DNA of 64,000 nucleotides, from positions 124,001 through 188,000 of the forward strand of contig NZ_FOFD01000003.1 in assembly GCF_900110865.1 (NCBI RefSeq), given 5' to 3'. The DNA is from Natrinema salaciae. GTDB lineage: Archaea > Halobacteriota > Halobacteria > Halobacteriales > Natrialbaceae. The translations under genes and the position numbers were made by a program. Below the pieces are notes generated by a model that worked only from the letters and a program-made list of their open reading frames with translations, was not told where the DNA came from and did not search any database. This document shows, one piece after another, positions 42,796 to 50,797 of this stretch (position 1 is its first letter; every line of letters starts with the position of its first letter).

Positions 42796-45204
42796 TCAGG
42801 CGACGGTGATCTCGACGGTGTGCGTCGTCTGGCGTCCGCGCTGGTCCGTCGCGGTCAGCGACACCGTGTAGGTGCCACTCGAGTCGTAGGCGTGGCCGGC
42901 GTACCAGCCGCTGGCGGACGTGCCGTCACCGAGGTCCCACGCCAGCTGTTCGACCCAGTTCTGATCGGTCGTGTTGTCCGTGACGTGGAAATCGATGCGC
43001 TCGCCGACCTCGACCGACGTGGCGCTCGGATCGATCTTCGCGAGATACTCGACATCGATCGGAATCTCGCCGTCGACCGGCTCCCAGGCGTAGAACTCCT
43101 CGTATTTGGGCTCCGTGCCCTGGTTCGTCCACTGCGCTTCCCAGTCCTCGCCGTTCCAGTGGACCCGGTCGCCCTCCTCGTAGAGCGTGTCGGGGTCCCA
43201 CTCGGGGTACTCGCTGTCGCCGTTGTCGCCATCGCCGTCGTCGGCTTCGTCGGTCGTGGCCGAGACCGTCGCGGTGTCGGTCTCCGTCTCCGACTCACCG
43301 ACGGCGCTGACGCCGATCTCGTAGGTGGTGCCGGCCTCGAGTCCGGAGACAGTGGCGCTGCTCGTGGTCGTGGTCGTCTCCTGCGCTCCATCGACGTAGA
43401 CGACGTACTCGACGGCGTTCGGATCGGGACTCCACGAGATCTCGATCGACGTCTCGTCGACGGTTACGACCTGGAGGTTCTGGGGGACGCTCGGCGGTTC
43501 GTCGTCGGGTTCGCCGTCGCCGACGGTCAGCGTCGCCTCCTCGATCTCGGGGCCGACGGGTTCGCCCTCGATGTTCTCGATCGGGAGCGTCTCGCTCTCC
43601 GTGACATCGAGGACGGTCTCGCCGTCGGCCGCACCCTCGAGTTCGACGGTACCGAACGCGACGTCGGTCGCGCCCGCCTCGACCTCCTGTGCCGCTTCGA
43701 GGGTCGCCGTCTCGTCGGTCACCTCGACGGTGTTGAACATGGAGTCGGCGAAGGGCCCACCGAGCTCGGCGTCGACGATGGTCGCGACGTCGGTGTCGAC
43801 GCTGGTCTGGACGTTGAACCCGGAGAGACCGTTCGGTGCGACGGTCAGGCCGAGATCGACGGTCGTCGTCTCGCCCGGGTCGATCTGTGCGTCCGCGAGG
43901 TCGACGGTGACCGTCGGCGTTCCGGGACCCTCGCCCGCGGCGGTCGTGGCCTCGACCGTCGCTTCGTCGGACGCGGCGCCGTTTTCACCGACGGCGCTGA
44001 CGCCGATCTCGTAGGTGGTGTCAGCCTCGAGTTCGGTGATGGTGGCGGTGGTCGAGGTCGTGGTCGTCTCCTGCTCGCCGTCGACGGAAATGGCGTACTC
44101 GACGGCGTCAGAGACCGGACTCCACGCGATTTCGACCGAGGTCTCGTTCTCGGCGACGACCTCGAGGTCCTGGGGGACGCTCGGCGGTTCGTCGTCGGGT
44201 TCGCCGTCGCCGACGGTCAGCGTCGCCTCCTCGATCTCGGGGCCGACGGGTTCGCCGTCGATGTTCTCGATGGGGAGCGTCTCGCTCTCCGCGACGTCGA
44301 CGGCGGTCTCGCCGTCGGCCGCGCCCTCGAGTTCGACGGTGCCGAACGTGACGCCGGTCGCACCCGCCTCGATTTCCTGTACCGCTTCGAGGGTCGCCGT
44401 GCCGTCGGTCACGTCGACGGTGTTGAACATGGAGTCGGCGAAGGGCCCACCGAGCGCGGCGTCGGTGATCGTCGCGACCGCGGTGTCGACGCTGACCTCG
44501 AGGTTGAATCCGGAGAGTCCGTTGGGCGCGCTGTTCAGCCCGAGACCGACGGTCGTCGTCTCACCCGGGTCGACCTGCTCGGCGGCGAGGTCGACGGTGA
44601 CCGTCGGCGTCACGGGCTCGCCGGGCCCCTCGCCGACGGTCAGGGTCGGCGCGTCGTAGACGGCCTCCTCGACGAGCCCGCCGTCGGGCGGCGTCAGCGA
44701 GAAGTCCGCGAGTTCGGGCTCGGTAGCGCCGTCGCCCCGCCCCTTGAGGTGGAGCGTCGCGATCTCGTAGGCGGTCTCGTCGATGCCGTTACCGTCGAAC
44801 GACTGGGCGTCGATCGACGAGACGGCACCGCCCGCGTCCTCGATGTCCTGGTTTATCGTGTCCTCGAGTTGGGACGGCGCGTGCTCGCCCAGTTCGATTT
44901 CGGTGATCTGGGCGACGGCGGGGTCGACCGCGACCTCGATGGAAGCGCCGAGCGATCCCGCGGGGGAGTTCTCGACCCGGACCGTCGCGGTCGTGCTCGC
45001 GCCGACCGCGAGCTGTGCATCGGCGAGGTCGACCGTCACCGTCGGCAGGTCCTCTTGAGCCGCGACCGCGGACGTTCCGGTCGCGAGAACGGCAGCACTG
45101 GCGCCGGCGGCCCGTATGAAGTTACGTCGCGAGGTGGACGCGCTCGTCTGGCGGTCGGTTTCGGCGAACTGTTCCTCGTCGTGTGTCTCGATATTGTCAG
45201 TCAT
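42796..45204 (-). CDS. Cellulosomal scaffoldin: three cohesins, two FN3, CBM5/12-like, PKD
   Basis: An 802-residue Tat substrate (TSRRNFIRAAGASAA, signal to about 50). Domains in order: a divergent cohesin-like domain (about 54-190), cohesin 2 (200-332), FN3 (341-421), cohesin 3 (429-562), FN3 (571-651), an acidic linker, a CBM5/12 (chitin/cellulose-binding, WDPDTLYEEGDRVHWNGEDWEA, about 665-711) and a C-terminal PKD domain (about 721-802, LAWDLGDGT). Each cohesin has the pattern PTVTVDLA..Q..PGETTTV, GLSGFN, ELGGPFADSMFN and FGTVELEG. There is no catalytic domain, dockerin or C-terminal sorting signal, so it is an exported, substrate-binding, multi-enzyme platform. It follows a GH5 dockerin gene by 49 bp and precedes the anchor cohesin by 120 bp. 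The ATG giving MTDNIETHDEE is chosen over one nine codons upstream. Confidence 0.88.
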   Translation of the reverse strand: MTDNIETHDEEQFAETDRQTSASTSRRNFIRAAGASAAVLATGTSAVAAQEDLPTVTVDLADAQLAVGASTTATVRVENSPAGSLGASIEVAVDPAVAQITEIELGEHAPSQLEDTINQDIEDAGGAVSSIDAQSFDGNGIDETAYEIATLHLKGRGDGATEPELADFSLTPPDGGLVEEAVYDAPTLTVGEGPGEPVTPTVTVDLAAEQVDPGETTTVGLGLNSAPNGLSGFNLEVSVDTAVATITDAALGGPFADSMFNTVDVTDGTATLEAVQEIEAGATGVTFGTVELEGAADGETAVDVAESETLPIENIDGEPVGPEIEEATLTVGDGEPDDEPPSVPQDLEVVAENETSVEIAWSPVSDAVEYAISVDGEQETTTTSTTATITELEADTTYEIGVSAVGENGAASDEATVEATTAAGEGPGTPTVTVDLADAQIDPGETTTVDLGLTVAPNGLSGFNVQTSVDTDVATIVDAELGGPFADSMFNTVEVTDETATLEAAQEVEAGATDVAFGTVELEGAADGETVLDVTESETLPIENIEGEPVGPEIEEATLTVGDGEPDDEPPSVPQNLQVVTVDETSIEISWSPDPNAVEYVVYVDGAQETTTTTSSATVSGLEAGTTYEIGVSAVGESETETDTATVSATTDEADDGDGDNGDSEYPEWDPDTLYEEGDRVHWNGEDWEAQWTNQGTEPKYEEFYAWEPVDGEIPIDVEYLAKIDPSATSVEVGERIDFHVTDNTTDQNWVEQLAWDLGDGTSASGWYAGHAYDSSGTYTVSLTATDQRGRQTTHTVEITVA
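43635..43804 (-). repeat. Cohesin-coding repeat, copy in scaffoldin gene
   Basis: Partner of 42,241-42,410, with about 168 of 170 bases identical and the same orientation, 1,394 bp apart. The corresponding part of scaffoldin cohesin 2 (about 44,325-44,495) is similar but clearly more diverged. Confidence 0.85.
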
Positions 45205-45253
45205 TGGTATGTCAGCGTATGGTGTTGTCACAGGCTACTCGCTCGCGATCCGA

Positions 45254-47128
45254 TTAGATCCGTCTGAGCAGGTCGAGGACGTCCGAGAAGCCGATGCGGC
45301 CGTTGCCGTCGAAGTCGAACGCATCGGGGTTGTTCTGGACGCCGTCGGCGTCGATGTTCTCGTAGAAGGCGTTGACGTCGGCGTGGGTGGTCTGGCCGTC
45401 GCCGTTGACGTCGTCGTAGAGCCCGTCGCCGTCCGGGTCCTGGGGCTCGTACTCGCCGACCTGGAGCGTGTCGTCGCCGGAGTAGGGATCGCCGTCGACC
45501 GGCCCGTCACCGATGTGCTTGTCGTTCTTGCCGTTGTCGGCGTCCGGGTAGGGCTCGTCGCCGGCAGCGGGTTCGTGGCGCTCGTCGACCAGTTCCTGGT
45601 TGAGCTGGTGCCACCAGACGCCGGGCGTCTCGTCGTTGAGGTAGTTCATCCAGTCGTCGGCGCCCTTCGCGCCGTCGTTCTGCCCCGGCGTGCCGTGTTC
45701 GAACATATTCGGCTCGTAGGTGTGATCGAACGACCACGCGAGGGGGTGGATGTCGTGGTTCCTGATGAACGACTCGTAGCCCTCGATGTACGGCTCGCAG
45801 TTGCCGTCGTGTTCGCCGCTGCAGTCCATCCAGGGCGTGTCGACGTGCATGCCGCCGCCCTCGATCCAGCCGAACTCGCTGAAGAAGATCGGCACGTGCT
45901 CCGACGGCTGCCCGAAGTAGGTCTCGAGCGGCCGCAGATCGTCCTGCGTGTAGACGTGGGCGGTGTAACACATGTTTTCCGCCTCGAACTCGTTGAACGG
46001 TGTCCAGTAGGTGTACTGGCTCCACCGCGGACTCCCGATCGTGATCACGTGGCCGGGTGCGTTCTCCTCGACCGTATCGACCCACGGCTGGGCGCGATCG
46101 ACCCACAGGTCGTACCAGGCCTTCATGTCCTCGTGGGCGACGTCGTAGTTGGACGCGTCACCGTCGCCGGGCGCCACGTCGGGATCGGAGAGTTCGCCCG
46201 CCTGCCGCTGTGGACCGCCCCAGTCGCCGCCGTACGGACCGGTCGGCTCGTTGTAGACGTCGAAGATCACGTGATCGTCGCCCGCGTATCGGTCGGCGAC
46301 GACCTCCCAGAACGTGTGCAGTTCCTCGTCGAGCGCGTTCGAGACCTCCGGTGGCTCGAGGAAGATGTCGTCCTCGTCGAGGTCGAACGCCTCGAGAATG
46401 TTCTGCTCGTCGATCAGGTTCCAGATCTCGTCGACCTGATCCTCGCCGTGCCAGAGGACGCCGCGTTCGCCACAGACTTCCGGATGCCGCCAGTCTTCGC
46501 CGCCGTCGGAGTTGCACTTCCAGACGTTGTCGGGAACGCCGTGGTTCTTGTGATCTTCCTGATGGAAGACCGGGTAGTGACGGTGGTAATCGATCATCAC
46601 GTAGGCGCCGCGCTGAGCGCCGAGTTCGACGAGGTCGTCGAGAAAGGTCTGACAGTACCACTCGACGTCGCTCGCGTCGAACTGCCCCGGCAGGGCCGGA
46701 CCCCAGTCGTCTCCGTGGGGCATCTCGTGCGGTGCCGGAGCACGCGTTCCGGCCGCGAGGAACGAGGGCATGACCGGTACCCGGACGACGTTCGTATACC
46801 AGCCCTGACTCTCGTCGGTCGCCAGCTGGAACGTCTCGGGTGCAGTCTGGCCCCGCCACGGGCGGCTCTGTTCGCCCGGATCGGCGATGTTCACTCCCTG
46901 GAGGATAACCTCGTTTCCGCTCGGGTCGACGAGCTTGTTCCCGTCTCGGGCCAGCGGCGGGAGGTCGGCCTCCTGTGCCATCGCGGAGTTGGCGATGCTA
47001 CCGAGGCCGCCGAATGCGATCACGCTCGTGCCGGTGGCCTTCATTATCGTTCGACGCGACGTCGAAACGTTCCGACCGGCGCGATTCGACTGCGCTTCTG
47101 AGTCGTGTGGGGTCGTCTGTTCTGACAT
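45254..47128 (-). CDS. Dockerin-bearing GH5 enzyme, first gene of the scaffoldin unit
   Basis: A 624-residue Tat substrate (TSRRTIMKATGTSV, signal to about 51). The long GH5 domain (about 55-530) has DYHRHYP, the acid/base Glu294 in FDVYNEPT, HVYTQDD and the nucleophile Glu418 in FSEFGWI. The dockerin (564-624) is the DVNGDGQTTHADVNAFYENID subtype shared with the large GH5 gene. It is the first gene after the A/T-rich spacer and starts the run GH5, scaffoldin, anchor cohesin, GH10 with short gaps. Enzyme and platform are therefore probably made together. Cellulase-type activity is the likely function; the exact GH5 subfamily is not resolved by eye. Confidence 0.9.
   Translation of the reverse strand: MSEQTTPHDSEAQSNRAGRNVSTSRRTIMKATGTSVIAFGGLGSIANSAMAQEADLPPLARDGNKLVDPSGNEVILQGVNIADPGEQSRPWRGQTAPETFQLATDESQGWYTNVVRVPVMPSFLAAGTRAPAPHEMPHGDDWGPALPGQFDASDVEWYCQTFLDDLVELGAQRGAYVMIDYHRHYPVFHQEDHKNHGVPDNVWKCNSDGGEDWRHPEVCGERGVLWHGEDQVDEIWNLIDEQNILEAFDLDEDDIFLEPPEVSNALDEELHTFWEVVADRYAGDDHVIFDVYNEPTGPYGGDWGGPQRQAGELSDPDVAPGDGDASNYDVAHEDMKAWYDLWVDRAQPWVDTVEENAPGHVITIGSPRWSQYTYWTPFNEFEAENMCYTAHVYTQDDLRPLETYFGQPSEHVPIFFSEFGWIEGGGMHVDTPWMDCSGEHDGNCEPYIEGYESFIRNHDIHPLAWSFDHTYEPNMFEHGTPGQNDGAKGADDWMNYLNDETPGVWWHQLNQELVDERHEPAAGDEPYPDADNGKNDKHIGDGPVDGDPYSGDDTLQVGEYEPQDPDGDGLYDDVNGDGQTTHADVNAFYENIDADGVQNNPDAFDFDGNGRIGFSDVLDLLRRI
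45341..45476 (-). repeat. Dockerin-coding direct repeat, copy B
   Basis: Identical over 136 bp to 38,041-38,176, in the same orientation. The shared DNA includes the EPQDPDGDG linker and the DVNGDG loop that define this dockerin subtype. Confidence 0.85.
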
Positions 47129-47720
47129 GGTGTGTTATTCGCCCCATCGAACGGAATTTGCGATCCGTTCACTGGGAACATCGAGGAGTTCGATCTCCTC
47201 TCACCCTACAATCCGGCCGAAAGGTTATGTAATTTTGGACTTTTGTGGTGAATATTACGTTTAGGGGCTACAAAAATAAATATCCACATAACAAACGATA
47301 TCTGATATTTATCGACAATATCGGTACGTATCTCGATCCGCCCCAAATAGATAAGAGCGGATATTAGGCGCTTAAATACCCAAATACGGCAATTTAGATG
47401 ACAGAAAGAAACCCCACTACCACACGGATAACTAATCTAAGTAGTCTAACAGCTAGACAAACATTACAGTCAGCTATGAGGAACAGTCATTTTTTGATAG
47501 AAATGTTATATTTTCTGTCGTGCGGTCTTCGAGGAGGAGACGGGTCGCCCCGGCTCACCGAACGGACGACGTCGACCGGTCGTCTCACGGACGGCTGCAC
47601 CCTCCCATCGGTGTCGCTCGAAAGCCGCTGCTCGAGACGAGCCGAAGCGACGGTCACGACGCGACTCACCCGCTGCAGGGCCGCGTCGGATTTATAGCCG
47701 TCTCGTTCCTATGACCTCCT
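47129..47720. promoter_or_regulatory. A/T-rich spacer between the island and the DUF460 gene, with divergent promoters
   Basis: Nearly 600 bp without a credible gene. Bases about 47,225-47,515 are far richer in A/T than anything nearby. This segment probably carries the promoter of the GH5-scaffoldin unit (AAATTACATAACC on its coding strand, about 95-110 bp before the ATG, is a candidate), giving a longer leader than usual. On the other side, TTTATA at 47,691-47,696 lies 25-30 bp before the GTG of the DUF460 gene, an ideal TATA box. The sharp composition change makes this the likely right boundary of the island; no att-like repeat or transposase remnant was seen. Confidence 0.5.
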
Positions 47721-49694
47721 GTGAGTACGCGAACGAGTGCGCTCGATGCAGTCGTTTTCGGTGTCGACATCCAGAGCGGTGACGTGCGCGGCGATGCGCC
47801 ATCGTACGCACTGGCCGTCTACGACGGGGAGGACGTCACCCGGGACGTCGTCAGCCACCGAAAACTGAGGCGATTGATCGACGACGAGGAGCCGGCGATC
47901 GTCGCGACCGACAACATGTACGAGCTCGCCGCCGACAAGGACCAGCTCATCCACTTCCTCGGCTCGCTGCCGTCCGGAACCATGCTCGTTCAGGTAACGG
48001 GTGCCGAACAGCCCGAACCGCTCTCCCGCGTCGCGAAGCGACACAACATCCCCTACGGGAAAGACCCGATGCAGGAGGCCGAAGCCGCGGCCCGACTGGC
48101 CGCCCACAACGTCGGCCACGAGGTATCGGCCTTCACCGACACGACCGAAGTCAAGGTCGCACGCGGGCGTTCGACCGGCAGCGGCGGCTGGAGCGAGGAC
48201 CGCTACACCCGCCGTATCCACGGCTCGGTTCGGAAACGAGCCCGCGAGGTCGAGTCCGAACTCGAGGAGGCAAATCTCGAATACGAGCAAGACGTTCGAG
48301 AGGCCTACGGCGGCTTCGCGAACGCCGTCTTCACCGTCGAGGCGCGACCCAGCGACATCCCCGTCTCGCGCAATCGGTCCGGCGACGTGCGCGTCGAGAT
48401 CGAGCGCCAGCGCCGGGATGGGATCGAGTTCAGGCCGCTCGTCAAGCGCCGCGATCACGTCATCGTCGGGATCGACCCCGGGACGACGACCGCCGTCGCG
48501 ATCGTCGGCCTCGAGGGCGAGGTCCTCGACGTCTGGAGTTCGCGAACCAGCGACACCGCCGACGTGATCGAGTGGATCGTCGAGCGCGGCCGGCCGATCG
48601 TCGTCGCGGCCGACGTGACGCCGATACCCGAAACGGTCGAGAAGTTCCGCCGGAGCTTCGACGCCGCGGGCTGGACGCCCGAGAGCGATCTCCCGGTCGA
48701 CGAGAAACAACACCGCACGCGCGACTACCAGTACGACAACGACCACCAGCGTGACGCGATGGCCGCCGCGCTGTACGCCCTCGACGCCCACGAGGACCAG
48801 TTCGAGCGGATCGGCGACAAACTCCCGCCGGGAATCGATCGCGGCGAGGTCACCGCCCGCGTCGTCGCCGGCGAGGAGAGCGTCGAGGCCGTCCTGACGG
48901 ACCTGAACGACGACGACGAGCCCGACGAGGAGTCCACCGAGCACGAACCCCGTGAGCTCACTGCCGAGGAAAAGCGGATCAAAAACCTCGAGCGGCAGGT
49001 CGAGCGTCTCCAATCGCACGTCGAGCGACTCGAGGGCCGCGTCGAGGACCGCGACGACCGGATCGACGACCTCGAGACCGAACTCAGCGTCGCCCGCCGC
49101 GAGGAGCGCAAGGAGGTCCGCCGGGACCGCGAAGTGAACCGCCTCGAGCGGAAGGCGAACCGCCTCGAGCGCGAGCGCGACGAGGCCCGCGAGGAGGTCG
49201 AGACGCTCGAACGGAAAGTCGAGCGGATGAAGGCCCTCTGGAAGCTCGACCACTCCAATTTCAGCGACGTCTCCGCGGAGAAGGAGGGGCTGGTTCCGGT
49301 CAAGGTCGTCGAAAAGTTCACGAAGGGCGCGATCCGCGAGGCCGACGAACAGTACGGGATCGCGAGCGGCGACGTCGTCTACATCCGGGACGCCAGCGGC
49401 GCGGGCCGGTCCACGGCCGAACTGCTCGCGGAGTTCGACCCCCGCGTCATCCTCAAGGACGGCGGCCTCTCGGAGATCGCCGACGAGATCCTCTTCGACG
49501 CCGAGATTCCGGTCGGCCCCGCCGACGACGTCGCCATGCAAGAGGTGGACGAACTCGCCGTCGCCCGCGAGGACGACGTCGAAGCCGCGATCGACGACTG
49601 GCACGAGCGCGCTCGAGACCGAAAGCGGGATCGCAAAGCGGCGATGGTCGACCAGCTCATCAGCGAGCACCGGGCCGGCGACAACGAAGTCTGA
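47721..49694 (+). CDS. DUF460 family protein: RNase H-like domain plus coiled coil
   Basis: A 657-residue conserved archaeal protein. The N-terminal half (about 1-400) contains an actin/RNase H-like fold with VIVGIDPGTTTAVAIVGLEG, the motif that identifies DUF460 and recalls RuvC/YqgF-type nucleases. The middle (about 430-515) is a long charged coiled coil (LERQVERLQSHVERLEGRVE). A C-terminal globular domain follows (LVPVKVVEKFTK, YIRDASGAGRSTAELL, ILKDGGL). The function is not established; a nucleic-acid-processing role is inferred from the fold. A GTG start is supported by a TATA box 25-30 bp upstream (leaderless transcript). The stop lies 12 bp from that of the converging small membrane protein. 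Confidence 0.87.
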   Translation: MSTRTSALDAVVFGVDIQSGDVRGDAPSYALAVYDGEDVTRDVVSHRKLRRLIDDEEPAIVATDNMYELAADKDQLIHFLGSLPSGTMLVQVTGAEQPEPLSRVAKRHNIPYGKDPMQEAEAAARLAAHNVGHEVSAFTDTTEVKVARGRSTGSGGWSEDRYTRRIHGSVRKRAREVESELEEANLEYEQDVREAYGGFANAVFTVEARPSDIPVSRNRSGDVRVEIERQRRDGIEFRPLVKRRDHVIVGIDPGTTTAVAIVGLEGEVLDVWSSRTSDTADVIEWIVERGRPIVVAADVTPIPETVEKFRRSFDAAGWTPESDLPVDEKQHRTRDYQYDNDHQRDAMAAALYALDAHEDQFERIGDKLPPGIDRGEVTARVVAGEESVEAVLTDLNDDDEPDEESTEHEPRELTAEEKRIKNLERQVERLQSHVERLEGRVEDRDDRIDDLETELSVARREERKEVRRDREVNRLERKANRLERERDEAREEVETLERKVERMKALWKLDHSNFSDVSAEKEGLVPVKVVEKFTKGAIREADEQYGIASGDVVYIRDASGAGRSTAELLAEFDPRVILKDGGLSEIADEILFDAEIPVGPADDVAMQEVDELAVAREDDVEAAIDDWHERARDRKRDRKAAMVDQLISEHRAGDNEV

Positions 49695-49706
49695 CGCCGA
49701 TCGGCG

Positions 49707-49967
49707 TTACGTCTCCGGGCCCGACTCCATCGGCGATAGCACGTTCGGCACCTCCTCGAGTTCGATCTCTTCGCTCAGATCCTCGGTCCGATCGACCGGG
49801 CCGTTGACGAACAGCGCGTGGCCCATGAACGCGATCGCGACGAGTCCGAGGCCGAGGATCGCGATCGGATACGGAACGGGCGTCGCGTAGCCGACGCCGG
49901 CACCGATCCCGAGGCTCACTGCGATAGCGACCAGTACGAGGTCGTAGTACTGCAGCGTGTGTCCCAT
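49707..49967 (-). CDS. Small haloarchaeal membrane protein
   Basis: An 86-residue protein with two membrane helices (about 8-28, LVLVAIAVSLGIGAGVGYA, and 33-55, IAILGLGLVAIAFMGHALFV) and an acidic cytosolic tail (RTEDLSEEIELEEVPN). I do not recognise a characterised family. The ATG at 49,967 (MGHTLQYYD) is preferred to one 15 codons upstream, whose extra residues look non-coding. Its stop faces that of the DUF460 gene 12 bp away. Confidence 0.65.
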   Translation of the reverse strand: MGHTLQYYDLVLVAIAVSLGIGAGVGYATPVPYPIAILGLGLVAIAFMGHALFVNGPVDRTEDLSEEIELEEVPNVLSPMESGPET

Positions 49968-50034
49968 ACGAATACGACGAGACGCAGGCGCAAAACACTT
50001 GAGCCTCATCACCTCGGTGAGCAGACGAGAGCGG

Positions 50035-50214
50035 TCAGAACATGCCGAAGTTCTGGAGCATACCCGAAATCAGCGATTTGACGACCAGTCCGAGGCCGGC
50101 GACGATGAGCGCCATCCCGGCAGCGATCCAGATATTCTGAGACGCGATGAGACCGATACCGGCGAGCAGAATCACGAGACCGGCAATACCGAGTGCGCCG
50201 AGGTTTTGCAACAT
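50035..50214 (-). CDS. 59-residue membrane protein
   Basis: A very small hydrophobic protein (MLQNLGALGIAGLVILLAGIG start, then a second helix IAAGMALIVAGLGLVVKSLI). The ends are symmetric-looking: MLQNLG at the N-terminus and MLQNFG near the C-terminus. Similar small two-helix proteins are common and conserved in haloarchaea; function unknown. A long in-frame extension upstream exists but reads as antisense to aIF1A and is rejected. Confidence 0.65.
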   Translation of the reverse strand: MLQNLGALGIAGLVILLAGIGLIASQNIWIAAGMALIVAGLGLVVKSLISGMLQNFGMF

Positions 50215-50347
50215 ACGCAGGGGTGTAGAGCCGAGCGAAATAAACGGCGTGGTTTTCGGGCTTGCGCGTCCGTGACGCGCCGGTGTCCGGCGGGTCGCCC
50301 AACGGGAACGATAAAGGGTTAAAACGCTCGAACGCGAATCCGCGGCC

Positions 50348-50638
50348 ATGAGCGACGACGGAGACGGCGGTCGGAAGAACCTCCGGATGCCCGAGGACGA
50401 CGAGGTCTTCGCGACCGTCACGAACATGCTCGGGGCGAATCGGGTCAAAGTACGCTGTGCCGACGGGACGGAGCGAACCGCGCGCATTCCCGGCAAGATG
50501 CAGAAGCGCATCTGGATCCGCGAAGACGACGTCGTGCTCGTCGAACCCTGGGACTGGCAGGACGAGAAGGCCGACATCACCTGGCGATACGAGAAGAGCG
50601 AGGCCGACCAGCTCCGCGAGGAAGGCCACATCCAATAA
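50348..50638 (+). CDS. eif1a: Translation initiation factor aIF1A
   Basis: A 96-residue S1/OB-fold initiation factor that binds the small ribosomal subunit near the A site and helps start-codon selection. Family hallmarks are [47 protein letters not shown] and the [15 protein letters not shown] tail. Length is normal for archaea. An ATAAAGG element about 30-37 bp before the ATG is a likely TATA box. The gene stands alone between small membrane proteins and the aminotransferase. Confidence 0.97.
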   Translation: MSDDGDGGRKNLRMPEDDEVFATVTNMLGANRVKVRCADGTERTARIPGKMQKRIWIREDDVVLVEPWDWQDEKADITWRYEKSEADQLREEGHIQ

Positions 50639-50797
50639 CGAAGTTTTGCGCTGCGAGCCAGCGAAGAGTCGATCACGTGGGCAGTGCCGTTACCGGGCTC
50701 GTGTCGACCCGCTCGGGGCGTGCTCACGGCCAACGAAGCTGCGTCGATCCAGTCTCGAGGGGAAGAACACGATCAGAGACCGTCCTCGAGCGACCGG

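Noticed and set aside
47398-47697. A 99-residue frame in the A/T-rich spacer
   Set aside because: Ser/Thr/Arg-rich composition not acidic like local proteins, no family, and it crosses the composition boundary and the DUF460 promoter.
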